Assembly (NCBI RefSeq): GCF_002078875.1
Contig: NC_034410.1
Location: 103,050,138 to 103,114,137, forward strand
Direction of reading: 5' to 3'
DNA: 64,000 nucleotides
Origin: Numida meleagris
Lineage: Eukaryota > Chordata > Aves > Galliformes > Numididae
The position numbers were made by a program, and so were the translations under genes. Of this stretch, positions 25,776-40,314 are shown in pieces. Each line of letters starts with the position of its first letter. Within the stretch, counting starts at the first letter, position 1. The notes beneath the pieces were generated by a model. That model was not told the DNA's origin and did no database searches. It saw nothing but the letters and a program-made list of their open reading frames with translations.

Positions 25776-28329
25776 ACTTAGTGAAATGCTGTGCTCTGGC
25801 AATGGTCAGGCATCTCAGCAGGAACTCAGTGGGCATCCAGAGACCCTGCAGCACCAACCACTTGCTTTACTGTATCTACCTGCTTTTTTGCAATGCTTCC
25901 CGGTGCTAACAATCCTGGGCTGGAACCCCTCTTTAATAAGGTGAGAAATTAAAACTAAACTCCTGTAATTAGCCTTCGTGGTTCTAGGCAGAGCAGGCAC
26001 TTTCACTCCAGATACCTTTTGTCCCGATTCCCTCTAAATCTAAATAAACCTCCTCTGCCTCCCTGCTGACACCTTCAGTAGGAATTTTTAATGTGTAACA
26101 CTGCAGGCCTCACCTTCTGGATTCCTAAATCTGTGTGTGTGTTTATGTGAAGCCCAATAATGTGGCACTCAGCTTAAGTGCAAACACTGCGTGCTGGCCA
26201 GCTCTCACCCAGGGTCGAGGGGTGCATAAAGCTAGTACACAAGCATTGCTTCGTTTCCCCATGCATCCAGCTTCTGCCAAACAATCAACTGCAGAAGTCA
26301 CCACTTTCTGCCAGCTAGAAATACACTGTTAGCAGTAATTGCAAAAGCCATTAATAAAAGAGGGGAGGGGGTGAAGCAAGACACAAAAGGGAATAAATAC
26401 TGTACATAGCCGGAAGGCCCTTCCCTCCCACACATATGATTCACTGTTGTTCCTTGCCTCACATGGGAAAATGTTGTCCTGCTGAATATGTACCTTAAAG
26501 GCAACTCTGCCTCAGAGACATCACATATGCATATTGATAACATGCACTTTGTAGTGCCTAGAGATGTTTTTAACGAGGCTTGCTGAAATGTACCAACAAC
26601 TTTCTCTCTTCTCCTTCTGTGTGCCACAGATGATTTTTAAATGTGTTTCCTGGTGGTCTCTATTCCCTGTGAGAAAGTGAAAGGATGACACAGGCAAGAA
26701 CTTAGATGTCAGGAGAGAGGGAAAATGCCTCTTCATCCTCTCTAGCAGTGCAGGCTGGCATAGGACCCTGGCTCCCTGGAAATCTCCAAACAAGTTCTTG
26801 GAATTGTCCACACAGAGACCAGAGCATAGCTAAACCTTGTTTTGGGGAGAATCCCAGGAGAGGTGGCTCTGCACAGGTCACTCCACGGGGCTCACACCCC
26901 ATTAACCTGATTAACCTCACCCATGACTGGCATAATCAGGTGAAGCTTCCTTGTGAGTTTGAGGTGGTGGGAAGAGCAGTGACAAGCATACTGAATCCCC
27001 CAAGCCTAAGTTTCCAGCCTCTTTTTGCCTTTTTTTCAGTAACACTATTAAATTAGTATTATTTATTGTTAACATCAGCCTCATGGTTCCACTAGCAACT
27101 AAAATGGAGATTCAGAGCCATTAGAAGCATGACTGAAACCTAGTACACTCTATTCTGTCCTCCATGGAAAGATACAGGAGCAAGCTTTAAATAAGTAGTG
27201 GGATGCTGTGGTGTCTCCATAGTCCTTTATTTACCAAAGAAAACCTTTCTCTTACATTCTCTTAGCCTATTCCAGCTTTTAACTGCTGAGCCAATGGAGT
27301 TATGCTGCTTTAAACATCTTAGAAACAGCCTCTGTGATGGCTCATAGATCACAGTATCATTTCTGGTTTGTGATAGATGTAAGGATACACTCTTATCTGT
27401 AATTCTCCCTGCTTTAATTAACAAAGTAAATTCCTACAAGTTCCCCAGCTTTGCACTGGAGAGCATAATCAGATTTATCAGTCTGTCATAGCAGGGTATT
27501 TTCCTCTTTTCTGAGAAATCTTCATTTGAATTAATTTAGAAATATAGAGAATTTCAGAAATATTTCTGGAAGATTCCTCCCTTTCTCCCTTCCTCCCTTC
27601 CTTCCCTCCTTCCTTCCTCCCTTCCTTCCTCCCTCCTTCCTTTACTGAAATAATGAAACAATCCTTTGGATTTCCATTCTACTGACATGTGACTGCAGAT
27701 GAAGTTATGATTTCTAGGTGTACCCAAATCTATAGACTTCATTTCTAAAAGAGAGAGAACTTGTAGGTCGCCTCAGATAAATTATCTGTCAGCACTGTAA
27801 ATGTACACAGATCCATTATAATAGGTTTTTCACAGCGAAATATCTTTGGGGGAGATCAGATCCTTGCTTAAAACAAGTCTGCACAGGTGCAACACACATA
27901 GAGAGAATGCTCCAGCCCTCATACATTTTGAAAACACAGACACTACTTTCACCAAAAATAAAATAAAAAAAAAAAAGATGATATTAATCTGCAAAATTTG
28001 GTGTTTTATGAGACACCATTACACCTGAAAGGTTTGATTACATGAGTACTCATCTCTGGGCCAGGACTCTTAATATCTATATGTTTAATAGAGAGAAGGA
28101 TGTTTTGGGAATATTGACACAAACAAGGTGCTCCCTGAGAACTTGTCAGTGTGTGAAGGCTGAGGAAACGAAGAAAAAGTGGCACTCCTGTACAACTGCA
28201 GTGTCCAAATATCCTCACTGAGTACTGCCCACCTGGGCATATTTTCAGTATAACTTAGTTTTTATATTTTCAATAGCCTTAGTTTTCTTCTGCTTTTTTC
28301 TGCTTCTGGAGAATCAGGGAGATCTGAGG
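25776..28329. other. Unique non-coding stretch
   Basis: Apart from the pyrimidine repeat at 27574, I see no repeat family or gene. Longest open frames are about 110 codons, on both strands over the same bases, as expected by chance. Confidence 0.5.
27574..27643. repeat. (CCTT)n/(CCCTT)n polypyrimidine repeat
   Basis: About 70 bases of CCCTTCCTTCC-type sequence without a purine, giving a spurious Glu/Arg/Gly-rich frame on the minus strand. Confidence 0.9.
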
Positions 28330-29205
28330 AGAATCACAGAATTGTAGGGGTTGGAAGGGACCTTGAGATCATTAAGTTCATCCTCCTGCTAAAGCAGGTT
28401 CCCTACAATAGGTTGCACAGGAAAGTGTCCAGGCGGGTTTTAAATATCTCCAGAGAAGGAGACTCCACATGCAGTTATTCCTTCCCAGGTGTAGGACTCT
28501 ACGTCTGCCTTTTTGAACTTCATCAGGATTCTCTCTGCCCAACTCTCCAGCCTGTCCAGGTCTCGCTGAATGGCAACACAGCCCTCTGGTGTGTCAGCCA
28601 CTCCTCCCAGCTTTGTATCATCACCAAACTTGCTGAGGCTGCGTTCTATCCCTTCATTCATGTCACTGGTGAAGATGTTGAACAAGACCAGACCCAGTAC
28701 CAACCCCTGGGGAACACCACTAGCTACAGGTTTCCAACCATACCCTGTGCTGCTGATCACAGCCCTCTGAGCCCTGCTAGTCAGCCAGTTCTCAGTCTGT
28801 CCCACTGTCCTCTCATCTATCCCGCACTTCCTAAGCTTACCTACAAGGATGTGATGGGAGACAGAGTCAAAAGCCTTGGTGAAGTCAAGGTACACAACAT
28901 CCACTGCTCTCCCTCCATCTACCCAGTCAGTCATAACACCACAGAGGGCTACCATGTTGATCACGTATGATTTTTCCCTTGGTAAACTCATGTTGGCTAT
29001 TCCCGATAACCTTCTTTTCTTCTGCTTGCTTGGAGATGACATCCAGAATAAGCTGCTCCATCATGTTCCCAGGCACAGAGGTGAGGCTGTCCGGCCTGTG
29101 GTTTCCCAGGTCCTTCTTCTTGCCCTTTTTGAAGACTGGAGTGATATTGGCTTTCCTTCAGTCTTCAGGCACCTCTCCTCATTCTCTATGACTTTTCAAG
29201 GATGA
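28330..29205 (-). mobile_element. CR1 LINE copy with RT remnant and internal deletion
   Basis: The tail and 3' UTR occupy 28330-28470. The reverse-transcriptase domain follows directly (minus strand), so the intervening CR1 sequence is deleted. The open frame 28440-29042 contains VYLDFTKAFDSVSH, SGVPQG.VLG and the catalytic-box region SKFGDDTKLG, where most CR1 copies read FADD. Substitutions at conserved positions (for example G-L-V-L-F for G-P-V-L-F) show it is dead, although about 200 codons remain without a stop. Confidence 0.88.
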
Positions 29206-32200
29206 TACAGAAACAAAGGAGAGTTTTTTCCATTTTTTTGCTGAGAGATAGGTGCTCAGTTTCAATATTGGTTATAGTCCTTTAGTACAATATGTATGCA
29301 TATTCTTCAAAATATACTTCCATTCTCATAGAACATATTCACTTGAGTGTTATCCAGTGTCAGCTCGTTTCTATCCCTGCAGATATATGGAGAGTTTCCC
29401 AGCCTTGAAAGCAAAAATCAAGAGACAAGAATTGGCAGCTATTGGCACTCATTTGGGGAAGTTTTTCCTGTTTCTTGCACGGGTCTATATAGTTTTTATC
29501 CTTTTAGGATTAAAAGAAGAACTCACAAATCCTTCTTTTATTTTGGGACCGCTGGAGGGGAAGCTAAGGAAGAAAACCAGAAGCCTTAAGGTAGTGTCTG
29601 AATTAAGAGTGTGCACAACTTTGCTAGCTACATGTCTTAAAACTAAAAGAGAAGAATGAGGAGAGGCAGCCACAGCTCTGCTGGGGAAGCCAGCAAATAC
29701 TCACAGGGAGATGCTGGGGACAGAGGTGAGCAGAGAGGACCAGCGTCCTGGTGAGCCACAGCCCCTCCACATTGCTGGGATCACCACCAGTGGTCAGTAA
29801 GCACAAGTTAACTATGTATAAATCTAGGCTGGAAATTGAGAAGTTTTCCAGCTTTCAGATATGTGAGCTCTGGAACAACCTTATAATTAGAGCAGTTTTA
29901 GACAAGCCACTGATCCTAACAATAAGAGAGGCTGAGGGGCTGGAAGTATTGCATTATGGTTAGTGGGGATTGTAAAAGAGTGAGGCCTGCATCCCACAAG
30001 GTTCTTCCCTGTTCTGTGTTCCTAATTAAATGAAGTATTTGCCCACTACCTATCATGCTGGTTTATAGTAATAAACACCTCAGGTGCGCAGAAACTTCCG
30101 TGTTCATCCTAGAGCTCCCCACCAGCATTGTCCTCCGCAGTACAATCCTTACTGTGAGTGATAAAATAAATGCAAGGCTTGAAGAATAAAAAAACATATG
30201 TCAGGGGGATGGTGCTAAACAGTCACACTCTTGACCACTCCTATGCAGGTCAATAGGAAGGGCCAGATTCTGATATCCTTCCTCTCTCTAAACTACAAAA
30301 GGCATTTCTTATGGTATAGAAGACTGTAACAAGGTGATGCAAGCTGACTTAATTACAAAATTTCTGTCCAGTCATCAAAGAAAAAGTACAAAAAGAACAC
30401 TGAAAGGTCGCTGAGCTGTTCTCCCAAGGACTGGGTGGAAGTGATGTAACTCTAGGTAGCTTTACCTTGCTTTCTAATGCAAGCAGTGCCAAGATAACTG
30501 TGACATTTCAGATAGCTTTATCATAGGTTTTTAGCTCCGTTCCAGTGGGCTTTGGTTCAAATGAAATCCAAAGTGAGCCTGCAGGTTGGTTTCTAGCTCC
30601 TAAAAAAACTTTGCCTTTTTTTAGTAAATATCATCTGTCTTAACTTCAGTAATCAGAGGCATTGGAACTGCCTGATTATTGTATTTTTATAATGAAGTAT
30701 GTATTTTAGGAAAATGAACTACAGCAGTATGAACTGCAGCAGAAGCTATCTGATCTACAGGAAAAAATGTTTAGATTGTTTTCTTTTTTATTCTTTTTTA
30801 TTTATTTTTTATGTTAAGGTGAATGGGCATGCTGAAGTAAATATAAAAGGCAATGAGCCAGAGGGAAAGTAGAAACACAAACACATTGCAACCAGAAATA
30901 TCAGGGTGTGCGTGCATGGCTGCTGGGCACCATTATGAACCTGCACCCCAGGACAACAGGTCATCCTAGGAATAGTTTTTGCTTGGAGCATGTGGTGTCA
31001 TCTGCCTACCATCCCATGGCTCCGGGATTTATTCTGATGGAGAAGCCAGGAGTTGAACAGTGAGATGTATTTGTTTTCCTGTGATACTAGGTCAGCTTTG
31101 GAACTGGAAACTCTGAGTGGTCAGAATATACTGCGTCTCCAGTGTTGTCCGAGAAATTGGTCATTGCTTTTAAACATTTAGTGAGCAGAGGGATAATATC
31201 AAACAAGCAAGACTGATGTGACTGTCCTCATACAAAAGACTGAAAGTAGAAGTTGAATCCCAGAGTGCTCCAGCTGCGATTCTGTGGGTTGGAAAATGCT
31301 GTGAGAATGGGACCATCCTCAGCGGGCAGGGAGAGATGCAGGGGCACCATGAGAAGGCTGTGCTGGAGCCACAGGGTGTTCCAAGGTGTCGCTTGGGGGC
31401 AGGCTTGAGAAGTGACACAGGAAAACATCGGAGAAAACAAGTACCAGATGCAAAGGGAGAAGGAGGCATAGGAACACTCTCCTCAAAACTGGCCTGATGA
31501 TTGTACACTGACCAAGCAATACTCCCTGGAAATGCTGCAGCAATACAGAGGAATGTATTCAGAGCACAGTTTGTGATGGATCTAGCACAGAAACACTCAG
31601 TCAACTAACTTGATGTTATCTGCTAGAGCTAATGCCTTTAATCAACAACCCTGTTTCAGTTTACACACCCCTTGGCATGAAAGCTGGTACATGTCATCAG
31701 CAAATGTTAAACCTGATGCCATTTAGCTTCTCGTTTAGTTTTGTTCACTATTTCACCTACTTTGGTATGTGGACTGCTGCTTGATGTTCCTCACATGAAG
31801 CTTCAAGCCTGTTTTCTAAACGTGTCACAGCACACTGAATTAGCACTTCCTTTTCACATCTCTTTCTTTATGGAAAACAAAACAAAAAAGAAAAAAGAAA
31901 AAAAAAGAAAAAAGAAAAAGGAAAGAAGGTGACAAAAAAGAAAGTGAAGGAACCGTCTCCTCCCTCAACACCACAATGCAAATCTGAGCTGGAAAGCAAC
32001 TGGTGTGGCCATAAGAGGGCACGCTGCTGCTGCAGCTCCAGCGCAGCCCAGCAACACCTCCTGGGATGAGAAGCGCCAGTTGCGTCCCTGCTGAGTGAGA
32101 CTGCAGTGTCTGCCTGCCGCAGGACGTGCAGGACGCTTGCTAGAGCATTCCCCAAATGTCTGCTTGGCTGCTGTCTTCCCATTCCCCACCCTGCCTCTCA

Positions 32201-35200
32201 ATCTTGCAGTTTTTTTTTTTTTTTCTGGATTGCTGTTCAGTGAGAGTTTCAAAGCTTGCAGTACTGATGTACTTAAAGATAGTATTTCTGGTCACAGCTT
32301 TAATGAATCCGGAATTTTTTGGGCTTAGTGTATTTCAGCCTGTTTGCACTGCAGTAAGTGATCATGTAAAAACAGGTACATGCAAAGAGATTCTCTCTTG
32401 GAGTGATTCAATATAGATCTCTCGGTGCTTATCGCAGCAGCATTTTTGCAACGAGTCCTAGGCATTAATTTGCTAAAAAGGTTCTGAGAGTATCAGAAGT
32501 GCAGACAGAAATTAAAAAATGATCAATGAACTGAAGGCATTGAGTTGTAAATCTAGAGCACAAGACATTCGCTGGTTATAAAATTCACAAAAAAAACCAA
32601 TATTTGAAGGTCATAAGCATAGTGGACACAGAGAAACTATGTAGCTCAGTAGACAGGATATATCAAAACAGAGAGCAGATGAGGCTGCTACAGATCTACT
32701 CCTGACTTTGAAAGCAAGAACATCAAAGTGCATTTGCAGGTAGGATGGAAAAATGTTAACACGTGGACTGTGAAAAATAATCAGGTTCTGACAGAGGGAT
32801 ACACCGTACTTTGTGCCTATTACAAGTATCCACGTAAGTATCCAGGAGTTCTTCACATGAGTGAAGAATACCTTTACATGCAAATGGCACTTGGCATTAT
32901 GATAGAGAATAACTTTTTCAAACCAGAAATTCCATATATATTCTCTGTCATTACATTTTTTTTTAATGTAAAGTCAGGAAGTGTATCAAATTCTAATGTC
33001 TGTTTGAAGCACACACAAAACATACTTTTATATGTCCAGTACATACAGTTTATACTCACTTGTGTAAGTTCAGTCTAATGGAAGATTTCCTGTATCAGTG
33101 AGCAGTTTCAGAAACTTGAAGAGAAACTCCTGCAGCTTGCACCTGGTTTGATGTGATCTTCATTTCCTGGCTGCCTCTGAGCTATTTCATGTTCCCTCAG
33201 CTCTCCAGGGCTGTTTGTTTTATCACCTCTCTAGCCAACAGCCCTCTAGTTTGAGTGCCAGGCTTTTGGGATGGAGGTAATTTCTTTGTTATACTTGCAT
33301 TATTTCTAGCACAGTGAAGTACTGATCCCCAGGTTATCACACTACAGTTAACTCCTAATAATGGAAATCTGACCTGCTGGTACAAAATACTGTGCAATAA
33401 AAAGTGATAAATGTCTGCATCAAGAAGTAAAACTCAAAGCCTTCCCAAATAATTTGACAAGACCACATCTCAGATTGCTAGAAATGCCATAGCTCCTGTG
33501 TTATCCTGCTTCTTGTCAGGAAGATGAAACTACTTTCAAGTGCTGTGGCCCTAGTATTCTGTATCAGGAGTCCCCTGAAAATTATCAGGTAACACTGCTC
33601 GCAGGCATCACATATTCTTAGCACTCATACACGTGGGTTTTCTGTCCAGCTGGCCATGGGAATGACCAGAATTCCTCTTGCAGAAGAGTCTAAGAGATAT
33701 GGACATCACTTTCATGTTGTCTCTCGGCTGTCTCCTGAGCCAAGACCCTGGAACTGATCATGTGCATGAGTCTCAAAAGTATTGGTGCAAAATCTGTCCA
33801 TTTGGTTTAAATAATTCTCATACATTGCTTAACCAAATTTGCTTTCCAGTGAGGAACACTCACTTGTTCTGTTTCAGTTTCTCCAAGAGATGGGTGATCT
33901 GGAATAAAATATAGGAATAACCCACTCCTGCTAGATCTGTGCAAACATGTCCAACTAGAAAATGAAATCCCTTAGTGTCAGCTGCCACTCATAAGAACAG
34001 TGCTACTGTTTCAGTCTTACTTCCAGCAAGCATTCCCAACAGTAGCCTACCCAAAGAGAAATGGTTTTAAACCAGTGTAGTAGAAACCCATGCAGATCAG
34101 CACAGACTGTGCCAGTGCTTGTGGGAAAGTCAGTCACTGAAAACACACATGCTGACAACTTCTTCTCAGGATCCCATGGTCTTGGCCTGCATCGATGATA
34201 GAGGGAAGGACATGCAGACTTCTAGGAATGGAAGTCTGGCTCCTAGATTTAACAAGTATGCTTCTTCCAAGGGGTCTGACTTTATGGAGCATACTCCAAC
34301 TGGCTCACCTTAGTTCTGGTGAGGAGGACTCTAGAACATATCAAGTTGTCACTTGAATAATTTATTTTTTATTTCACTGGTCAAGATACTGACTTACCCT
34401 CATAGCATAACATTACAGCTTTGTTTCCATACCTCAATTTTACTGAGGAGATGACATCCTGCATAAAAAAATGAGATCTCATTTCTTAACAGAGATTAAA
34501 ACAACTTAGTGCTGCCCCTGGTACTGTGAGCTCATCTTTTAGTTGGCCTTACTAATTAGCAGCATAAACTCCTACCTCCCTTATGAGATTGGCTTGCAAG
34601 TGGATTTTGACAGAAGCTCTGAAGGTCATGTAAGGAATGTTCTGAGGGACTACTCAGGCTGATAAATTGCATCAAAAGTACTAAAATACAACGCAGTTCC
34701 TAACATGAAACACTTAATCTGAGATATAGCTTGCTGGGAGATACCTTCTGAAGTGCCTCCTTTCATGATTCTTGTTTTACCATCTATTTTGAAAACAAAA
34801 TTTATTCTTATCTTAAATGTTTTTTTTTCCAGTTGTCTCTTTGATTTATGTTATCAGGGTTGCACTGCATAGAGGACACCAACACCAGGTTTGAACTGTC
34901 CAGATTTGTTTGGAGCTCCCATGCCTTGCTGCAAGAACAATGACCACCTTGATTCCCAGACAGCATTCAATCCCAGAGTAACTCCCACTGGAGACATTTC
35001 ACCTGTTTCATTTGTTGCAGAAAACAACAGCATTAAAGAAGAAGGGCTAAGGCAAGAGTATAACAATAGCTACCAAAAAGTTCTTTCATTATCTGTCTGG
35101 AATTGTTCTTTAAACTGTGGAGTCACAGATCACAACATTTCCAGCTCTCATAGTTGTAACAGATGATCACATGAGGTTTAAAAAGCAAACAAAATGTTTT

Positions 35201-38200
35201 TAATCTAATCTGGCCTTAAAAAGAGAGTGTTTTGATTCTGAGGCCAACTGTACAAAGAACAATATTTTGCATCTGGCACTTAAATTTCACTAAAGCTTTC
35301 CCAATGTTATTACAAACCTTGTCTTCTTGTCTTGTCTTTGCCAAACCTCCACTCCCCTTCCCTTCTCCCTATTTAATAGCACCTGCACATCCCCATGGTG
35401 CTCATTAGCTCTATCTTTCAACCCTAAACTCAAATATAAGGGTCTTTGGCAGCTGAGGGATATCAGATTGCGACTGTAAAATGGTTTTAAACATTTCCTA
35501 GCACTACAAGATTTATTATTTGAAAAGAGCTTTAGCTATGGGGTTCTGCAGGATTTCCTTCTGAGCTCTGGAAAGCTTATTGTTATTTAGGTCCTTCTAC
35601 CACAGCCTTTCCTGGAGGTAGAGGTGAGAACCTTACTTGCATGGCTCTACAGCAGCTGTTGGGGGAGCAGCCCAGAAGAACACAAATCCTTTCTTTATTT
35701 TGCAAGTGCTCGTCCCTTTCTCTGCCTGTCCCCAGATTGCATCTCATTGACTCTGTCCATGCATGGCCCTATGTCTGTCTTTCTGCTGTTGTGTTAAACT
35801 CACAGATGAGTTCAGATCTGTGAAGTCCTGCTCACTCTGAATCTTCTGCCCATGGAGACACTCTGCTCTTAATGATAGCAAAGGATCCTTCTAATGATCA
35901 GGTAGTTGTATGTTCTGAGATCCATTTTGTACAATCATCTTGTGGTTGGATTATACACTTTCCAGTTATCCCTGAAACTTCTAAATGATGTTTGACTGTC
36001 AACTGAAGTTTGTGTTTGCTGGGATATACAATGATAGCTTTTCAGGCTGCTTCCAGTATCTAAGATTCTGGATTAGCCATCTTAAACTGCCAGAATGTGT
36101 TTTCTTCTAAATAATTAACAACATACTGAGAAAAAGGATAGGAAAGGACAGCATTTCAGGAAAAAAAAATTGGTCCAGCATGAAATAAAGTTTATGTAAA
36201 TTCTGAGTATTTTATTATGGAAAACGCGATCTGAACAGCAACAAAAAAGAAGAGTATGAATCAGAAATACATACGCTTGAAGCTTCAGTGTAAAACCTAA
36301 GTAGATACCATGGGCACACAGGTTCAATGAAGGGACAGCTGTCTATGCAGAAAATATAGACAAATGGAGAATGCCATCAGATCATGCAAAACAAAGAACT
36401 CAGACAGCCAGAAAAATTAAAGCATCCTCAATTTTCATTCTCTGACAAAGAAAAAAAAATGAATGAAAAGGACAGCAAAAGGCCTCTCTCGAAGAGAATA
36501 TGAAGCGTTCTACTTAACTCCATAAAATGTTTGAGGATTCAACCTGTAGAAAAGCTAAAATAAAGCATGGAAAGGAATGTATAAGAGGGAAAAAGACCCA
36601 ACTCCCACACAAATACAAACAGATGAATGATTTTTTTTCTGACTGCGAAGAGAATAAAGTCATTTTGATTTGATCTTTTCTTCAGCACTCGGACACAATA
36701 GCAATAGCTGCTATACATAAACTTGAGCTGTTCTTCAGCCACACTCAAAGAAAGGATATATACTCTTAACTCAGAAGGGCCCGTGGTGAAAGGAATTGAG
36801 GGATGTTTATTTACACAGTGGTAAATTAACCTAAGGAGAACCTCTCTAAGTATAGCATGACAAGGACGCTGAGGGATTCAGATGAACTTTTTGACCTCCG
36901 TGGTATTTGCTGGGCTTTTTCAAGCTAAGAGGTTGAAGGACACAAAGCTTTATTCTCACATTTTAGTCTTCAGGCCACAGAATCTTCTGCATTTATGCCC
37001 TAGTGATGCTTGCCTCCAGTAGATCTGAACTGCGCTGGGCATTTGTGGAAGAAAGGCAAAAAACAAAAAACCCTGTGTCTGAAACATTTGTGTTTGTGCG
37101 CATCCTCGCCTGTACAGCTGGTCTGACTCAGCTCCGAAGATGCCATGCAGCTGTTCCTCTGGAGCTATACCTGTGGGCAAGCAGCAGCAGAGTCCAACAT
37201 CTATGTGCATCTTCCTGATCTCCAGAGTTCATTTTGTCCCTACCCTGTCATGTTTAATCATGAAGCATTAAGCTTTTTCTTTCTGGATATTCATGTGCAT
37301 ATGTTCAGAACTTACAAGGCCAATCTACTATTGTTCCAGTTTTCCTATTGATGTTTTTCTTTCTAATCAGAGCCCAGGGACTTGCCACAAGCTCCAGTCT
37401 TTCAAAATAGATTACTTCCTTGCTGGGTCCCTGTTCACTCTACTGCGATTCCCTAAGACTGGGTTCTGCTGGTGCAAACTGACTTTGTCTTTTCTGTGAA
37501 GACAAGGCAGGATTTATCCTGAGCACTGTGCAGCTCTGGCAAGCCAAGGCAAATGAGAAGCACCCTTTAGGACATCTCTGCTGCTGCCTGGAGAGAGTGG
37601 CCATAAGGGCAAAGTGGCAATGAGTGGCAGCATCCTCTTTGAAGAAGCTTGGGGAAGGATGCTTGGGAAGCCAAAATGTCTCACTACATCTCTGATGAGC
37701 TCATCTTGCTGGAAAATCAGGGAACAAAACCAAGCCAAGCCAAGCTAAACCAAACCATTTTCAAGGGAAATTTTGAGAAAAACAAATGCATCTCCAATGC
37801 CTTGAGATCTATGGTTCCAAAGTAAGGCAAAAATCTCCACAGAAGAAATGAGGCTAACCCTAAGGTACAATCAGATAATGACAAAATATTTCTAATGCCA
37901 GAAGGTTCCAAAATATGTAAGGCAAGCAACATTAGAATGATTCATGTGTGGAAAGAAGAACAACTCATGGCAAATGATCCTTCTGAGGAAGAGCAGCAGA
38001 AGCTAATTGAGTTTCATGTCAGTCAGAGACAGCCCTGACACCTCTGCAGGCTGAAATCCATATGGCTCAGACATAAGTGGAAATAAATGAGATGCTGGCA
38101 TCCCAGTGGGGTATGCAGCAATCTCAAGTGGCAGCCAATCTCCCAGTTTCCCTAGGTTTTACCTACCAATCTTGTCCCTTCCCAGAAGTAAATCCTTTTG

Positions 38201-40200
38201 CTCATTTTTGTGTGGCTCACTTTCACGTACACATGTACACAAGCACAGGATATACTAATGCAGACTTTTATACATACCGTGAGTTCTGTTTTATGAAGAT
38301 TCCTATCAAAAGGGAAGTAGAGATGAAACATCATAGGAAGACCATTGCTGTGGTGAGTGGCTGGGAACTCTTTGCCAGGCACGACAAACAGTATAAGTTC
38401 CCTTTGCCTTTCAAAAGAACCTTGTAATAGTTCTTTTAGCTAGATTATTCCACAGACTTTGTAGTTGTAAGGACTGCTTTTCTAATGAGGTAAGAGAGGT
38501 CAAAAGAAATTAATAGCCAAGATAAAGGCTATCAGTCTGATATAAATAAAGTAGCTTATAAAGCTTACAATATACCACAATCTGCGACAGATAAAGGAGT
38601 CTAAAGCCAAAGGAGAGTTCAAAAGGAAGCAGATATTGGGAATATCTACATGCTCATTTCTCTTTTTAAGATGATTAAGCCACAGTTTGCAGTTGTTGCT
38701 GCTGAAAGCTGTGACACTGTTGGAGCTTAAGACAAGGACATCACTCACCTGGTGCAATGCAGTTCCTCCTGTTCTGTGTCTCCAGTGTGGTCCCACATGC
38801 CTATGTACATGTCCTCATATGACCATGTCCTTGTTGCATAAGTGACACCACAGTGCCACTGAGAGCTACACTACAGAGCTCTCCCTTGCCACGCTGCTGC
38901 TTTCCTGCTCCTCGGAGGACTCTCCTGCATCTTAACCCTGGACACAGCTACAGCCTCATTGGTCTGAATGTCATGCATGTTTTAGGTGATAAACTTTGCA
39001 TTCCAAGTAAGGAGCCAGGCAACAAAAAATATTATTGCTACCAGACCCAGTTTTGTTGCTGAAATCTTCCGTGGGAGCTTGGTCTCACAACTCACATTAG
39101 CAAAAAGACTCTGAAATGCCTGCATCCATTCTATCACCTACTTAAAACTTAGCTCCCCACTAGTCCATATGATATTTAAATCCATCTAGTAAAATTATGG
39201 TTGAGTGCACCGACATAACTTTTGCTCTGCTTGGTTTAGCTTGTTTCCATAAAGACATTACATCTTTTGCAATCACATCTCTTTACTAACATACTACTTC
39301 TACAGTATGTCTAAGTAAGCACACACTGCCAAACTCCTCAGATGTGCTATTTTCTGGATTGTTTATTTTCTATATATTTTGGTCGTGAGCTTTGGGACTC
39401 TTGAATGTTTTCAGTGAACAAATGATGCCTTTTCTTTGTTGGAACAGACAATTTATTTGCAACAGAAGTGTGAGATACAGAACAATGCAAGTGGGAACCA
39501 GAAAATCATGTATTATTTCATAGTGCATTCCTCAGTAGATTACTCCAAACATAACACATGGAAAGCTTAAGTCCTATAACATTAGTTCTGATATGCTGGT
39601 GCCTAAACATTTCCACAGTAAGCAATATTGTGGAAAAATCCTCATACATAGTTTGCTCTGCCTCGTTTGTCCTAAATTACAAAGACTGCATCAGTATGAT
39701 TTAAATCATGTAAGTAACCACGTAACAAATAATTCAGTCTGTTTGCATCATGTCTATTTGTAAGTCCTTGAGAATCTCAGATACACACAGGTTGATTTGA
39801 GGGACAGAATGTGTGGCGTTCTCATCACTCAGCTTGGAGACAAAGGTTCACAATGTAATTTCTTATATATTTTATTTAGATTATAAATACTGGATGGTGT
39901 ATAATATTCTGCATATGTTACACAGACTTAAAATGTTGCAGAGTACAGCAGCAAGTGCTGTTAACCAGGATTAGAAAGGTGGAAGTCCTATCTGAAGGCT
40001 ATTTATCTTTTTAGGCAGCTACCATGCCCAATAACTAATAATTAAAAATAAAACACATTTTGAAAAACTTAAGTGCAAATACATGTGACTAGCCTAAATG
40101 CTGCATATGAGATGATTCTTGCTCCTACTTCCACTGAATGAAAATAACTCCCACATACTTCAACATGAGAAGGGTAATGACATCTCAAATGCTGCAGGAA
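29206..40200. other. 11 kb of non-coding sequence without recognised retroelements
   Basis: The longest open frames (135 codons at 29252 plus, 144 at 31170 minus) have no domain I can name. Notable for lacking CR1 copies over 11 kb. The A-rich stretch at 31876 is the only simple repeat of note. Confidence 0.5.
31876..31945. repeat. A-rich low-complexity stretch (AAAAAG-type)
   Basis: Irregular AAAAAG/AAAAC units over about 70 bases. This underlies the Lys-rich and Phe-rich spurious frames here. Confidence 0.8.
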
Positions 40201-40266
40201 TCTTTTTTCTTCCTTTCTTCCTTCCTTCCTTCCTTCCTTTCCTTCCTTTCTTTCTTCCCTCCTTCC

Positions 40267-40314
<48 letters not shown>

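Noticed and set aside
31170..31604. 144-codon minus-strand open frame
   Set aside because: Overlapped by two other open frames on the same strand, with no domain, splice context or coding bias visible.
34891..35166. 91-codon plus frame with W-N-C-S-L-N-C-G, resembling a thrombospondin-type motif
   Set aside because: A single short motif match, with no spaced cysteines or tryptophans around it and no splice sites framing an exon.
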